Of a DNA stretch of 64,000 nucleotides, positions 27,839 through 35,635 are shown piece by piece (positions within the stretch are counted from its first letter, which is position 1; every line of letters begins with the position of its first letter). The notes beneath the pieces were generated by a model. That model saw only the letters and a list, made by a program, of their open reading frames with translations. It did no database searches and had not been told where the DNA came from. This DNA comes from Alphaproteobacteria bacterium (lineage in GTDB: Bacteria > Pseudomonadota > Alphaproteobacteria > Caulobacterales > Parvularculaceae): positions 85,335-149,334 of the forward strand of contig WGLS01000013.1 of assembly GCA_016125455.1 (NCBI GenBank). The letters are read 5' to 3'. A program made the translations under genes and the position numbers.

Positions 27839-27879
27839 AGAACCTGAATGATCGCAAGAGCTGACAGGAGCGCGGTCCA

Positions 27880-29253
27880 ATGACCGATTACGACTATGAC
27901 CTATTCACCATCGGGGCCGGTTCGGGCGGGGTGCGCGCGTCGCGGCTTGCCGCGCGCTATGGCGCGCGCGTTGGCGTAGCGGAAGAATTCCGGGTTGGCG
28001 GCACCTGCGTCGTTCGCGGCTGCGTGCCGAAGAAGTTTCTGGTTTATGCGTCCGAATACGGGCGAATGCAGCATGAATCTCTGGGCTACGGATGGTCAGC
28101 CTCCGATGTTGGTTTTGACTGGCGCAAGCTTGTTGAAGCCAAAGACGGCGAGATTGATCGCCTCAACGGCATATACATCCGGAATCTGAAGAATGCCGGC
28201 GCGGAGATCCATGAATCCCGCGCCGTGCTGAAAGATCGGCATACGATTTATCTGGTCGACCAGGGGCGTGACGTGACGGCGAGGACGATCCTGATCGCCA
28301 GCGGCGGCGCTCCCTGGATAGACGAGACTGTCCCCGGCCATGAACTCGGCATCACGTCAAATGAAGTATTTCACCTGGAGACGTTTCCAAGGCACGTGGT
28401 AATCGCCGGCGGCGGCTACATCGCCGTCGAGTTTGCCTGCATTTTCAAAGGCCTTGGCGCCGACGTGTGCCTTGTCTACCGGGGCGAGGACATACTGCGC
28501 TACTTCGACAGCGATGTTTCGGTGCAGGTGCACGCCGAACTGAAACGCCAGGGTATCCGCGTCATCACGCAGGCGACCTTCACCGAGATCGAAGACCTCG
28601 GGGCCGGCGAGCGGCGCGTGCGCCTGTCGAACGGCGCAAAGATCGACGCGGACCTTGTTTTCTGGGCTGTTGGCCGGCGTCCGGCGACCGAAGGGCTCGG
28701 CCTAAAGGAGGTTGGCGTCGAGCTTGCGAAGAACGGCGCCGTCAAGGTCGATGAATGGTCCAGAACATCGGTAGACAATATATTCGCGGTCGGCGACGTA
28801 ACCGACCGTGTCAACCTGACGCCGGTCGCCATTCGCGAGGGCGCCGCGTTTGCCGAGACGGAATTCAATTCGAACCCCCAGAAGATGGACTACGCATTCA
28901 TAGCCAAGGCGGTCTTTTCGAATCCGCCCGTCGGAACGGTCGGCTACACTGAATCGGAAGCGCGGAAAAAGTATGCGAAGGTCGACGTCTACAAGACCGA
29001 TTTTCGGCAGATGAAGCATATGCTGACCGGCGACGAGCAGCGTACCCTGATGAAAATCATCGTCGATGGCGAAACCGATGCGGTCGTTGGCGTGCATATC
29101 GTCGGCGAGCACGCGCCCGAAATGATCCAGTGCCTTGCAATTGCCGTGAAGGCCGGCGTCAAGAAGGCGGATTTCGACGCTACATGCGCCCTGCATCCCA
29201 CCGCTGCTGAAGAGCTCGTGACGATGAGAGAAAAATTCACGCCGAAGTTCTGA
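27880..29253 (+). CDS. gor: Glutathione-disulfide reductase
   Basis: This 457-aa flavoprotein of the pyridine nucleotide-disulfide oxidoreductase family reduces glutathione disulfide with NADPH. It shows the FAD motif IGAGSGGVRAS near residue 12, the redox-active cysteines in GGTCVVRGCVPKK near 41-53, the NADPH Rossmann motif GGGYIAVEFA near 173, and the C-terminal catalytic HPTAAEE near 440. The arginine in VYRGEDILRYFD favours NADPH over NADH. The final helix and TAAEELVTMR are typical of the alphaproteobacterial Gor branch. A flavoprotein gene follows after 21 bases and may be cotranscribed. Confidence 0.94.
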   Translation: MTDYDYDLFTIGAGSGGVRASRLAARYGARVGVAEEFRVGGTCVVRGCVPKKFLVYASEYGRMQHESLGYGWSASDVGFDWRKLVEAKDGEIDRLNGIYIRNLKNAGAEIHESRAVLKDRHTIYLVDQGRDVTARTILIASGGAPWIDETVPGHELGITSNEVFHLETFPRHVVIAGGGYIAVEFACIFKGLGADVCLVYRGEDILRYFDSDVSVQVHAELKRQGIRVITQATFTEIEDLGAGERRVRLSNGAKIDADLVFWAVGRRPATEGLGLKEVGVELAKNGAVKVDEWSRTSVDNIFAVGDVTDRVNLTPVAIREGAAFAETEFNSNPQKMDYAFIAKAVFSNPPVGTVGYTESEARKKYAKVDVYKTDFRQMKHMLTGDEQRTLMKIIVDGETDAVVGVHIVGEHAPEMIQCLAIAVKAGVKKADFDATCALHPTAAEELVTMREKFTPKF

Positions 29254-29274
29254 CGCGCGACAAGGAGAGAATTC

Positions 29275-30690
29275 TTGGAAACAATCGAAACGGACTATCT
29301 TGTCATTGGCGCAGGCGCCGTCGGATTGTCATTCGCGGACGCGTTGCTGGCGGAATCGTCTGCGACCATGGTGGTCGTCGATCGGCGCCACGCGCCCGGC
29401 GGGCACTGGAACGACGCCTACCCGTTTGTCCGGCTTCATCAACCATCGCTGTTCTATGGCGTCGCATCGATGGAGCTGGGGTCAGGCCGCATCGATGATG
29501 CCGGTCCGAACGCCGGCAATTTCGAACTGGCTTCCGGTCCGGAGGTCGTCACGTATTTCGAGCGCGTGATGCGCGAAAGGCTGCTTCCATCCGGACGCGT
29601 TCGGTACTTGCCGATGCATGATGTCGTATCGACCGACAACGGCGGCGCCCTCGTCCGCGGACGCCTCGGCGGCGCGGATCGCAAGATTGTCGTCAACCGA
29701 AAGATCGTCGACGGAACCTACTACAACACGACGATACCCTCGACTCATCAGCGGAAATTTGACGTTGCGCCCGGCGTTGACTGCATCGCGCCAAACGACT
29801 TGCCGCGGCGCGCGCCAGGCGCAGGCCGCTTTGTCATCCTTGGCGGCGGCAAGACGGCGATGGACGTTGGAGTCTGGCTGCTGGAGAATGGCGTCGATCC
29901 TGATGCGGTCGTCTGGGTGCGGCCACGCGATTCGTGGCTGATCAACCGTGACACAACGCAGCCGACGTCCAGGTTTTTCCATCAGTCAATCGGTTCGATG
30001 GCGACCCAGATGGAGGCGGCCGTCGTCGCAACGTCCGTCGACGACCTCTTTGATCGCCTTGAGGCCGCGGACATAATGCTCCGCATCGATCCCACGACGC
30101 GACCGGAGATGTTTCACTACGCGACGATTTCGATTGGGGAAGTCGAGCTGCTTCGTCGGATTGGCGATGTGCGCCGCGGCGCCCGGGTCACCCGTATCGA
30201 GCCGGGAGCGCTTGCGTTCACGGACGGCGCGCGGTCCTCAACGCCGCCCGGTGCGCTGTACATTGACTGCACGGCGACGGCCGTGGAGCGCCGTCCGCCG
30301 GTTCCGACGTTCAATGGCGACCGCATCACGCTCCAGATGGTCCGCCTGCCAAACCCCGCGTTCAGCGCGGCCCTCGCGGCATATGTCGAAGCTCACTATA
30401 CAGACGAAGCCGAAAAGAACCGGCTATGCGCAGCATGCCCATTGCCGGATTCGCCAGCGGACTGGCCGGCGGCGACGGTCGCGAACATGATGAACCAGTA
30501 CGCATGGAATCAGGACAAGACCTTGAGAGACTGGATCACCCGCTGTCGGCTTGACGGTTTTGGCCAGGTCGTTCGGGATGCTGACAAATCCGATCCGGCG
30601 CAAGCGGCGGTTCTGCAGCGCCTGAAGGAAGCGATTATGCCGGCGGTGATGAACCTGCAGCGACTGGCGGCGCAGCCTGACGCCGCCTGA
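29275..30690 (+). CDS. FAD/NAD(P)-binding flavoprotein of unassigned function
   Basis: This 471-aa protein has an N-terminal FAD dinucleotide-binding motif (VIGAGAVGLSFADALL), an RHAPGGHWNDAYPF stretch reminiscent of flavin monooxygenases, and a second Rossmann motif (VILGGGKTAMDVGVWLL) near residue 190 for NAD(P). It resembles group B flavoprotein monooxygenases, but the usual FxGxxxHxxxY fingerprint is not evident, so the enzyme class is uncertain. It starts with TTG; AAGGAG lies seven bases upstream and supports that choice. It follows gor closely. The last 56 bases overlap the convergent RHH gene. A redox or ligand-hydroxylation role is inference only. Confidence 0.8.
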   Translation: METIETDYLVIGAGAVGLSFADALLAESSATMVVVDRRHAPGGHWNDAYPFVRLHQPSLFYGVASMELGSGRIDDAGPNAGNFELASGPEVVTYFERVMRERLLPSGRVRYLPMHDVVSTDNGGALVRGRLGGADRKIVVNRKIVDGTYYNTTIPSTHQRKFDVAPGVDCIAPNDLPRRAPGAGRFVILGGGKTAMDVGVWLLENGVDPDAVVWVRPRDSWLINRDTTQPTSRFFHQSIGSMATQMEAAVVATSVDDLFDRLEAADIMLRIDPTTRPEMFHYATISIGEVELLRRIGDVRRGARVTRIEPGALAFTDGARSSTPPGALYIDCTATAVERRPPVPTFNGDRITLQMVRLPNPAFSAALAAYVEAHYTDEAEKNRLCAACPLPDSPADWPAATVANMMNQYAWNQDKTLRDWITRCRLDGFGQVVRDADKSDPAQAAVLQRLKEAIMPAVMNLQRLAAQPDAA

Positions 30691-31240
30691 GTTTTTCCTC
30701 GAAGCAGCCGCAGCCCCGCATCTCTGATTTCCTCAGGTGCTCAAAGTACACATCCAGCGCGCTTCGGATCAGCGCCTGTTGGGGAATGTCGAGCACCGCC
30801 GATGCAATTCTAAGGATCTGTCGCTGGCGAGCGCTCAGCTTGACCGCTGTCTTGAAGGCGAGCGGTTCGTCCGGCCTACCGCCTTCGGCGCCGGCCTCGC
30901 CATCCGGACGCGGACGTTTGGCGGCGGCGCAGGCCGCAGGGGCTCGACACTGCGAAATGGCGGCTGTGGGTCGGGCAAGCGCGGGCAGGCCAAGACGACT
31001 AAGGTCCGTTTCGGCGACTTCTTCCTCGCGTTGCGCCTTCGCCGGTTCGTCGCGAATTGGCAGGTCAAGTTCGCGACTGTTGGCGATCACCTCGCGCCAG
31101 TCGATCCCGGTCGGGCCGCTGGCGGCGCCGATATTTCGTCGCGGCTGATCGCCGGCGAGCGGATGCCGGGCGGCAGGTCTGGCGTCGCCCTTGCGGGCAA
31201 AAAGGGCGGCAAGGCGCGGTCGCGCATCCGTCATTGACAT
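30635..31240 (-). CDS. Ribbon-helix-helix protein, possible ParG-like partner of ParA
   Basis: The first roughly 120 of 201 residues are Pro/Ala/Arg-rich and probably disordered. The C-terminal part (about residues 128-172; AVKLSARQRQILRIAS then ALIRSALDVYFEHL) matches a ribbon-helix-helix fold, with a beta strand followed by two helices and a conserved Ile-Arg pair. A flexible N-terminal tail plus C-terminal RHH is the layout of ParG-type centromere-binding proteins, which stimulate ParF ATPases. It follows a ParA-family gene after 12 bases on the same strand, supporting that pairing. The assignment is an inference. The 3' end overlaps the end of the convergent flavoprotein gene. Confidence 0.62.
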   Translation of the reverse strand: MSMTDARPRLAALFARKGDARPAARHPLAGDQPRRNIGAASGPTGIDWREVIANSRELDLPIRDEPAKAQREEEVAETDLSRLGLPALARPTAAISQCRAPAACAAAKRPRPDGEAGAEGGRPDEPLAFKTAVKLSARQRQILRIASAVLDIPQQALIRSALDVYFEHLRKSEMRGCGCFEEKLRRRQAAPPVAAGSSPPA

Positions 31241-31252
31241 CTTTCGCCTCGC

Positions 31253-32299
31253 CTATGAATTTGTCCGACGACCAAAGGTCGGGGGGCGGCGCCGGTCAAC
31301 GAGACCCGTCGGCGGACCTTGATCCGCGTAGCGACGATCAAGGCCATGCCAGGGCCGGGCGTTGCGATCCTCCTCCACGGCCGCGTGCGACGCCGGCGCA
31401 TCGGCCCGCGGCTCAAAGTAGGCTGCAGCGGCGCCCGCGGTCTCCAGGGACTTCTCGCGAGATGGCGTTGACGACGGCCCTGATGCCGGCGCTGACCCTG
31501 ATGCGGAGCCTGATGCGGAGCCTGGCGCCGACGGCGCCACTCGACGACGAAGCTGGCTTGGCGGCTCATCCTCCCCGCCGCGCATCGGCGAAAGCAATTC
31601 CACCTCGAAGCCGCGCTCAATTCGCGGCGCGATTTCGCCGCGTTCGATCGACGCTTTTTCCAGGCGCGCGTTCAGATAGCTCCACAGCAGGTCGACCTCC
31701 CGCGCTGAACGCGACTTTGGGCTGATCTCGCCGACCGTCCGGCCATCAATCATGCTTGCCGCGAAGTCGACGCGGTTGTGGATCATCACTGGGGTGACGG
31801 TTCCGTGTTGTGACAGGGTCACTGCCGTGTCGCTGGTGATCCGAGCCCGCGCCGTTGCGCAGTTGACAACGAATACCAGGGGCTTTTTCTGGCATTCGAC
31901 GAGATCGACGGTAAGGCCGACCGCGCGCAGATCATGCGGGCTCGGACGTGTCGGGACGATCACAAGATCCGCATGGGAAATGATTTCGGTGATCTGGTTC
32001 GTCACCGACGGCGGCGTGTCGATCACGATAAGCTTGATGCCGCTTCGCTTGAGGGTTTCGAGATCGCGGGCCAGGGTGGGCACCGATGTGGTCGCGAAGG
32101 CGGGCGTTGACGCCTTGCGGACGTTCCACCACTTCGCGAGGCTGCCTTGCGGATCGGCGTCGACGAGGGCGACGGGGCCTGCGCCCGCCAACTCGGCGGC
32201 GACAGCAACGTGTCCGGAAAGAGTTGTCTTGCCTGAGCCGCCCTTTTGGGAGGCGAATACAAGCACCTTCGTCTGAGGAAGAGGGGAATCGATCGCCAT
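31253..32299 (-). CDS. ParA-family ATPase with disordered C-terminal tail
   Basis: This 348-aa protein is a deviant Walker ATPase. It has KGGSGKTTLSGH (signature Lys plus P-loop) near residue 18, the switch I-like DADPQGSLAKWW, and the Walker B-like VIDTPPS. This places it in the ParA/MinD superfamily of DNA or cargo positioning proteins, and it lacks an N-terminal HTH, like ParF. About 120 C-terminal residues (Gly/Ser/Ala/Pro-rich, including a GSASGSASGSAPASG repeat, then Arg-rich) are probably disordered. The ATG at 32299 is chosen because the fold begins there; an upstream in-frame start at 32359 is possible. Its partner gene follows at once. It is far from any visible origin or parS. Confidence 0.82.
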   Translation of the reverse strand: MAIDSPLPQTKVLVFASQKGGSGKTTLSGHVAVAAELAGAGPVALVDADPQGSLAKWWNVRKASTPAFATTSVPTLARDLETLKRSGIKLIVIDTPPSVTNQITEIISHADLVIVPTRPSPHDLRAVGLTVDLVECQKKPLVFVVNCATARARITSDTAVTLSQHGTVTPVMIHNRVDFAASMIDGRTVGEISPKSRSAREVDLLWSYLNARLEKASIERGEIAPRIERGFEVELLSPMRGGEDEPPSQLRRRVAPSAPGSASGSASGSAPASGPSSTPSREKSLETAGAAAAYFEPRADAPASHAAVEEDRNARPWHGLDRRYADQGPPTGLVDRRRPPTFGRRTNS

Positions 32300-32389
32300 G
32301 GCGCGGATGGTCCTTTCATTGCGAACGGCCTCAATGAAGACACAGACAACACGGATCAAATTTGCGGCGCGCTAAACTCGCGGCAAAAC

Positions 32390-32405
32390 ATTAAGCTAAT
32401 TTAAT
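32390..32405. promoter_or_regulatory. AT-rich inverted repeat upstream of the ParA gene
   Basis: The sequence has arms ATTAA and TTAAT around a 6-base centre, about 90 bases before the ParA start, in a locally AT-rich stretch. It could be an operator or centromere-like site for the RHH protein. The match is short and may be chance. Confidence 0.3.
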
Positions 32406-32439
32406 AGAAGGTTTGAGGGATCCGACGTCGATTCGGCCC

Positions 32440-32802
32440 CTAAGGGACCTGAATTGGCGCATTCCGGTCCAGTTCGACGGCTTGCCTGACGATCGCACGA
32501 AGCTCGTCGTCGATTTCTGACACCTGGCTCACCTTGACGTGACGAATATTCTTGCCGGTTCCCTCGATCCGGTCTGGCCAGCCCTTCGCGAGGCGGTCGC
32601 CGGACCAAAACTGGAGATTGCACCGGCTGGCGTGCGCGATGATCGACGCAATCCTCGTCTCGCCAATCCAGCAAGGAAAACCCCAGGCAAGTTTTCGTGC
32701 GGCCTCGGGCGCAGCGTCATCCAGGATCTGCCTCAGCGCGTCGGCTATCTCGCCGACCGCTCCCGTCTGTTTGGCAAAATAAACGTCAAATTCCGAAGAC
32801 AT
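32440..32802 (-). CDS. DUF1801 domain-containing protein
   Basis: This 120-aa soluble protein matches the DUF1801 (YdhG/YjhG-like) pattern. It starts with DVYFAKQTGAVGEIADALRQIL, then KLAWGFPCWIGE, a central aromatic-rich strand region (CNLQFWSGDRLAKGWPDRIEG) and a final alpha helix. DUF1801 proteins are small and widespread, and their function is unknown. The gene lies just downstream of dapD on the same strand (8 bases between stop and start), so it may be the last gene of the nucleotidase-dapD transcript. Its coding potential is good and the start is clear. Confidence 0.8.
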   Translation of the reverse strand: MSSEFDVYFAKQTGAVGEIADALRQILDDAAPEAARKLAWGFPCWIGETRIASIIAHASRCNLQFWSGDRLAKGWPDRIEGTGKNIRHVKVSQVSEIDDELRAIVRQAVELDRNAPIQVP

Positions 32803-32810
32803 CGTGCGCG

Positions 32811-33671
32811 CTATCTCAGCAGCTCATTGATGGAGGTCTTGGACCGGGTGCGCTCGTCAACGCGTTTCACGATGACCGCGCAATAAAGGTTCGGGCCCCC
32901 TTTTTCGGACGGCATCGCGCCCGGCACGATGACCGAGTAGGGCGGCGTCTCGCCGTAGAAGATTTCCCCACTCTCTCGGTCGACTATTTTCGTGGAAGCG
33001 CCGAGATAGACGCCCATCGACAGGACGCTTCCCCGTCTTACGATGACGCCTTCGGCAACTTCAGAACGCGCTCCAATGAAGACGTCGTCTTCGATGATGA
33101 CGGGCGCGGCCTGGAGCGGTTCGAGGACGCCGCCTATGCCGACGCCGCCGGAGATATGGCAGTTCGCGCCGATCTGCGCGCACGAACCGACCGTCGCCCA
33201 GGTGTCGATCATCGCCCCCGGGCCCACATAAGCGCCGATGTTCACGTAGGAGGGCATCAACACGGCGCCTCGCGCCACGAATGCGCCGCGTCGCACTGCG
33301 CAGGGCGGGACGGCCCGAAAACCAGCCGCGTCGAAAGCCTCGCGCCCCCAGCCCTCGAATTTTGAGGGAACCTTGTCCCACCAGGCGCCGGCGACGCCCG
33401 GCCCGCCTTCGATTACGTCGTTCAGGTTGAGGCGAAACGACAGCAGCACCGCCTTCTTGAGCCAGTCATGCACGGTCCAGACCGTTGCGTCGCCGCCATC
33501 GCCCGGCGACGGCGACGCCACTCTGGCTTCGCCTCGATCGAGAGCGTCAATCGCGGCCGAAACGGCGTCTTTCACGTCCGGCGATCCGAGGGCGTCAGAA
33601 TCGCTGCGCGCCTCCCACGCTGACTCGATAACGGACCGCGCGGCGTCAAGTCGCGGGGAATCGCCAGTCAT
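32811..33671 (-). CDS. dapD: Tetrahydrodipicolinate N-succinyltransferase
   Basis: This 286-aa enzyme transfers succinate from succinyl-CoA to tetrahydrodipicolinate in the diaminopimelate/lysine pathway, supplying cell-wall precursor. An N-terminal helical domain is followed by a left-handed beta-helix of hexapeptide repeats ([35 protein letters not shown]). The DapD-specific segment [14 protein letters not shown] and the SINELLR end are present. The ATG at 33671 has GGAGG five bases upstream. It overlaps the stop of the pyrimidine nucleotidase gene by four bases (ATGA), an arrangement common in alphaproteobacteria. Confidence 0.96.
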   Translation of the reverse strand: MTGDSPRLDAARSVIESAWEARSDSDALGSPDVKDAVSAAIDALDRGEARVASPSPGDGGDATVWTVHDWLKKAVLLSFRLNLNDVIEGGPGVAGAWWDKVPSKFEGWGREAFDAAGFRAVPPCAVRRGAFVARGAVLMPSYVNIGAYVGPGAMIDTWATVGSCAQIGANCHISGGVGIGGVLEPLQAAPVIIEDDVFIGARSEVAEGVIVRRGSVLSMGVYLGASTKIVDRESGEIFYGETPPYSVIVPGAMPSEKGGPNLYCAVIVKRVDERTRSKTSINELLR

Positions 33672-34441
33672 GTCTGCCTCCATTCCGGTTCCTCGGCGCC
33701 GGCGGGCGCGATGCCGCCAAGGAACGCCGCAAGATCGTCCGTAACATGATGAATGTAGTCCAGTTCGCCGACGTGCGATTTCCGTGCGGGCCGCCTATCC
33801 GAAGGTTCGTCCGCCATCCAGTCGGCCTCCGATGCGACGAGAACGGTCCTCATGCCGAGGAACGACGGTTCCTGAAGGTTGATGGCGATATCCTCGAACA
33901 TCGCCGACTTCTCAGGCAGGGCGCCAACGCGATCAATGAAACGTCGATAGGCCGTTCCATGGGGTTTCGGCGCGTAGCCGGACGCGACGATATCGACGAT
34001 GTCATCAAATGCGCCGTCAAGGCCAAGCCTGTCGATGACGTTTTCGGCATGGGCGAGCGTGCCGTTCGTGAAGACAAACTTGCGGCCCGGCAAGTCGCCG
34101 ATCAGCGCGGCGAGCCGGTCGTTCCGCGCGACGACGGAAAGGTCTATGTCGTGGACGAAGGACAGGAAGTCCTCAGGGGGAACGTCGTGCTCGTGCATGA
34201 GGCCATTCAGCGTTGTTCCGTACCGGACATAGTAATCCTTCTGAAGCCTGCGCGATTCCGGCGCGCCAAGCCCAAGCCGCGCTTCTATGAAAGAGGCCAT
34301 GCGCGCGTCGATCTGACGGAAGAGATTGCATTCCGCCGGATACAGAGTGTTGTCGAGGTCGAAAATCCAGTGGTCGATACCCTCGAACGCGGCCTTGAGG
34401 GCGACGCCGGCGTGAGCGTCCTGGTGTCGAATGTCGGGCAT
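33668..34441 (-). CDS. HAD-type pyrimidine 5'-nucleotidase
   Basis: This protein (about 257 aa) has the HAD nucleophile motif in FDLDNTLYP near residue 30, VFTNGT as motif II, the Lys of [10 protein letters not shown] and a motif IV acidic pair in MFEDIAINL. It belongs to the pyrimidine 5'-nucleotidase (SDT1/UmpG-like) HAD subfamily. These remove phosphate from UMP/CMP or from modified nucleotides. It is directly upstream of dapD and translationally coupled to it. I use the ATG at 34441; a TTG 36 bases upstream is in frame but has no ribosome-binding site. Confidence 0.85.
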   Translation of the reverse strand: MPDIRHQDAHAGVALKAAFEGIDHWIFDLDNTLYPAECNLFRQIDARMASFIEARLGLGAPESRRLQKDYYVRYGTTLNGLMHEHDVPPEDFLSFVHDIDLSVVARNDRLAALIGDLPGRKFVFTNGTLAHAENVIDRLGLDGAFDDIVDIVASGYAPKPHGTAYRRFIDRVGALPEKSAMFEDIAINLQEPSFLGMRTVLVASEADWMADEPSDRRPARKSHVGELDYIHHVTDDLAAFLGGIAPAGAEEPEWRQT

Positions 34442-34504
34442 GACCGGCTTATCGCCCGCCGCCGCGCCGTCGGTCAATAAGGCCGGACGGGCGAGGGGCG
34501 GCGC

Positions 34505-35536
34505 TTACTCCGACGCGGGCTGCGCGGGCGGGCCGACAAAGGCGTCGACCCGGAATTCATAGGTCGCCGAGTTGGCGCTGCCAATCTCGACGCGGCGGAA
34601 AATGGCGCTGTCGAGCTCCTGGTCCTCGCAGCTCACGTCATTCAGGGCGTTGAACTTGATTGCATTCACGCAGAACTCGCGGTCGCCGCCGACCAGCCGT
34701 TTTTCAGCGGCGTCGGCGTCGATGAGGCCGTAAACATAATAATGATCGCTCTTAAGCTCGCCCTTGAGGACCTTCACGCAGTCGCCGGCCTCGATCAGCC
34801 ACCAGCCGCGGGAGCGGTACGTTTCCTCCTCAGGTTCGGCGAACGCCGACCACACGGGCGCGTCCGCCTTGTTGCAGAAGTAAAAGCCGAGCTTGGCTTC
34901 GCGGGCGTTTGCGTCTTCGACAAGGGCGGCAATCGTGTCGTCGTCGATGACGGCCCCGTCGCCCAGCGACTTTTTCTGCCGGTAGTTGGCGAGCGCCTGC
35001 TGGGTGTTCTTGCCAAGCGACCCGTCGATGCGGCCGGAAAATTCGCCGACGTCGATGAGAAGTCGCTGGATGCCGGCGACTTCGGCGCTGAAAACGCTAT
35101 AGTTCTCCGCCTCGGCGAAATCGGTCCGCCAGTTGCCCTTGGCGGCCTCGGTCACGTCGACCGTGAAGAAATCGCGCTGCCGCGACGGGTCGTCCTTGCA
35201 GACTTCCTGATTGCGGAGGTTGAAGAAACCTTCAGGCTCGACGCAGAGCGGCGTGTCGCCCGACCAGGATCGCAACGGGCCTGCGTGTCCCTGAATCCCC
35301 TCCGCGTAGACGAAATACCGGCCCGGATCAGTGCTTTCCGTCAGCACGACCTTGCATTGGCCGGGGTTCAGGCGCCACCAGCCGCGCGTCGCCAGGCGGT
35401 CGCCGTCGACATATGCGATGGCGGCTGACAAGACATAGCTCGTCTTGTTGCAGAGGCTGTACTTCGCTTCGGCCGCCCCAAGCAGGCCAAAGGCGAAACC
35501 GAATGCGACGGCGGTCAGGCGAAGGACTCGTGACAT
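34505..35536 (-). CDS. Secreted protein with two DUF1036 domains around a peptidoglycan-binding-like domain
   Basis: A signal peptide (residues 1-24, ending AEA) precedes a DUF1036 domain at about 26-125 (YSLCNKTSY, GWWRLNPGQC, DTPLCVE). A putative peptidoglycan-binding helical domain follows at about 165-210 (IQRLLIDVGEFSGRIDGSLG), then a second DUF1036 copy at about 225-330 (FYFCNKADAP, GWWLIEAGDC, FCVNA). DUF1036 proteins are small exported alphaproteobacterial proteins of unknown role. The duplication around a wall-binding domain suggests a periplasmic location. It is a single gene upstream of the nucleotidase unit. Confidence 0.85.
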   Translation of the reverse strand: MSRVLRLTAVAFGFAFGLLGAAEAKYSLCNKTSYVLSAAIAYVDGDRLATRGWWRLNPGQCKVVLTESTDPGRYFVYAEGIQGHAGPLRSWSGDTPLCVEPEGFFNLRNQEVCKDDPSRQRDFFTVDVTEAAKGNWRTDFAEAENYSVFSAEVAGIQRLLIDVGEFSGRIDGSLGKNTQQALANYRQKKSLGDGAVIDDDTIAALVEDANAREAKLGFYFCNKADAPVWSAFAEPEEETYRSRGWWLIEAGDCVKVLKGELKSDHYYVYGLIDADAAEKRLVGGDREFCVNAIKFNALNDVSCEDQELDSAIFRRVEIGSANSATYEFRVDAFVGPPAQPASE

Positions 35537-35635
35537 GAAAAAGCGACCCTATCGACGACGGCGCCGACTGCGGTAATGCCCCCCCTCGCCGACGCCGCGT
35601 AATTCACCCGAAACCGGAGCTACGATCAAGCAGCC

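Noticed and set aside
31490..31530. Tandem repeat inside the ParA gene as a mobile or satellite element
   Set aside because: It is a short in-frame repeat encoding Gly-Ser-Ala in a disordered tail and needs no other explanation.
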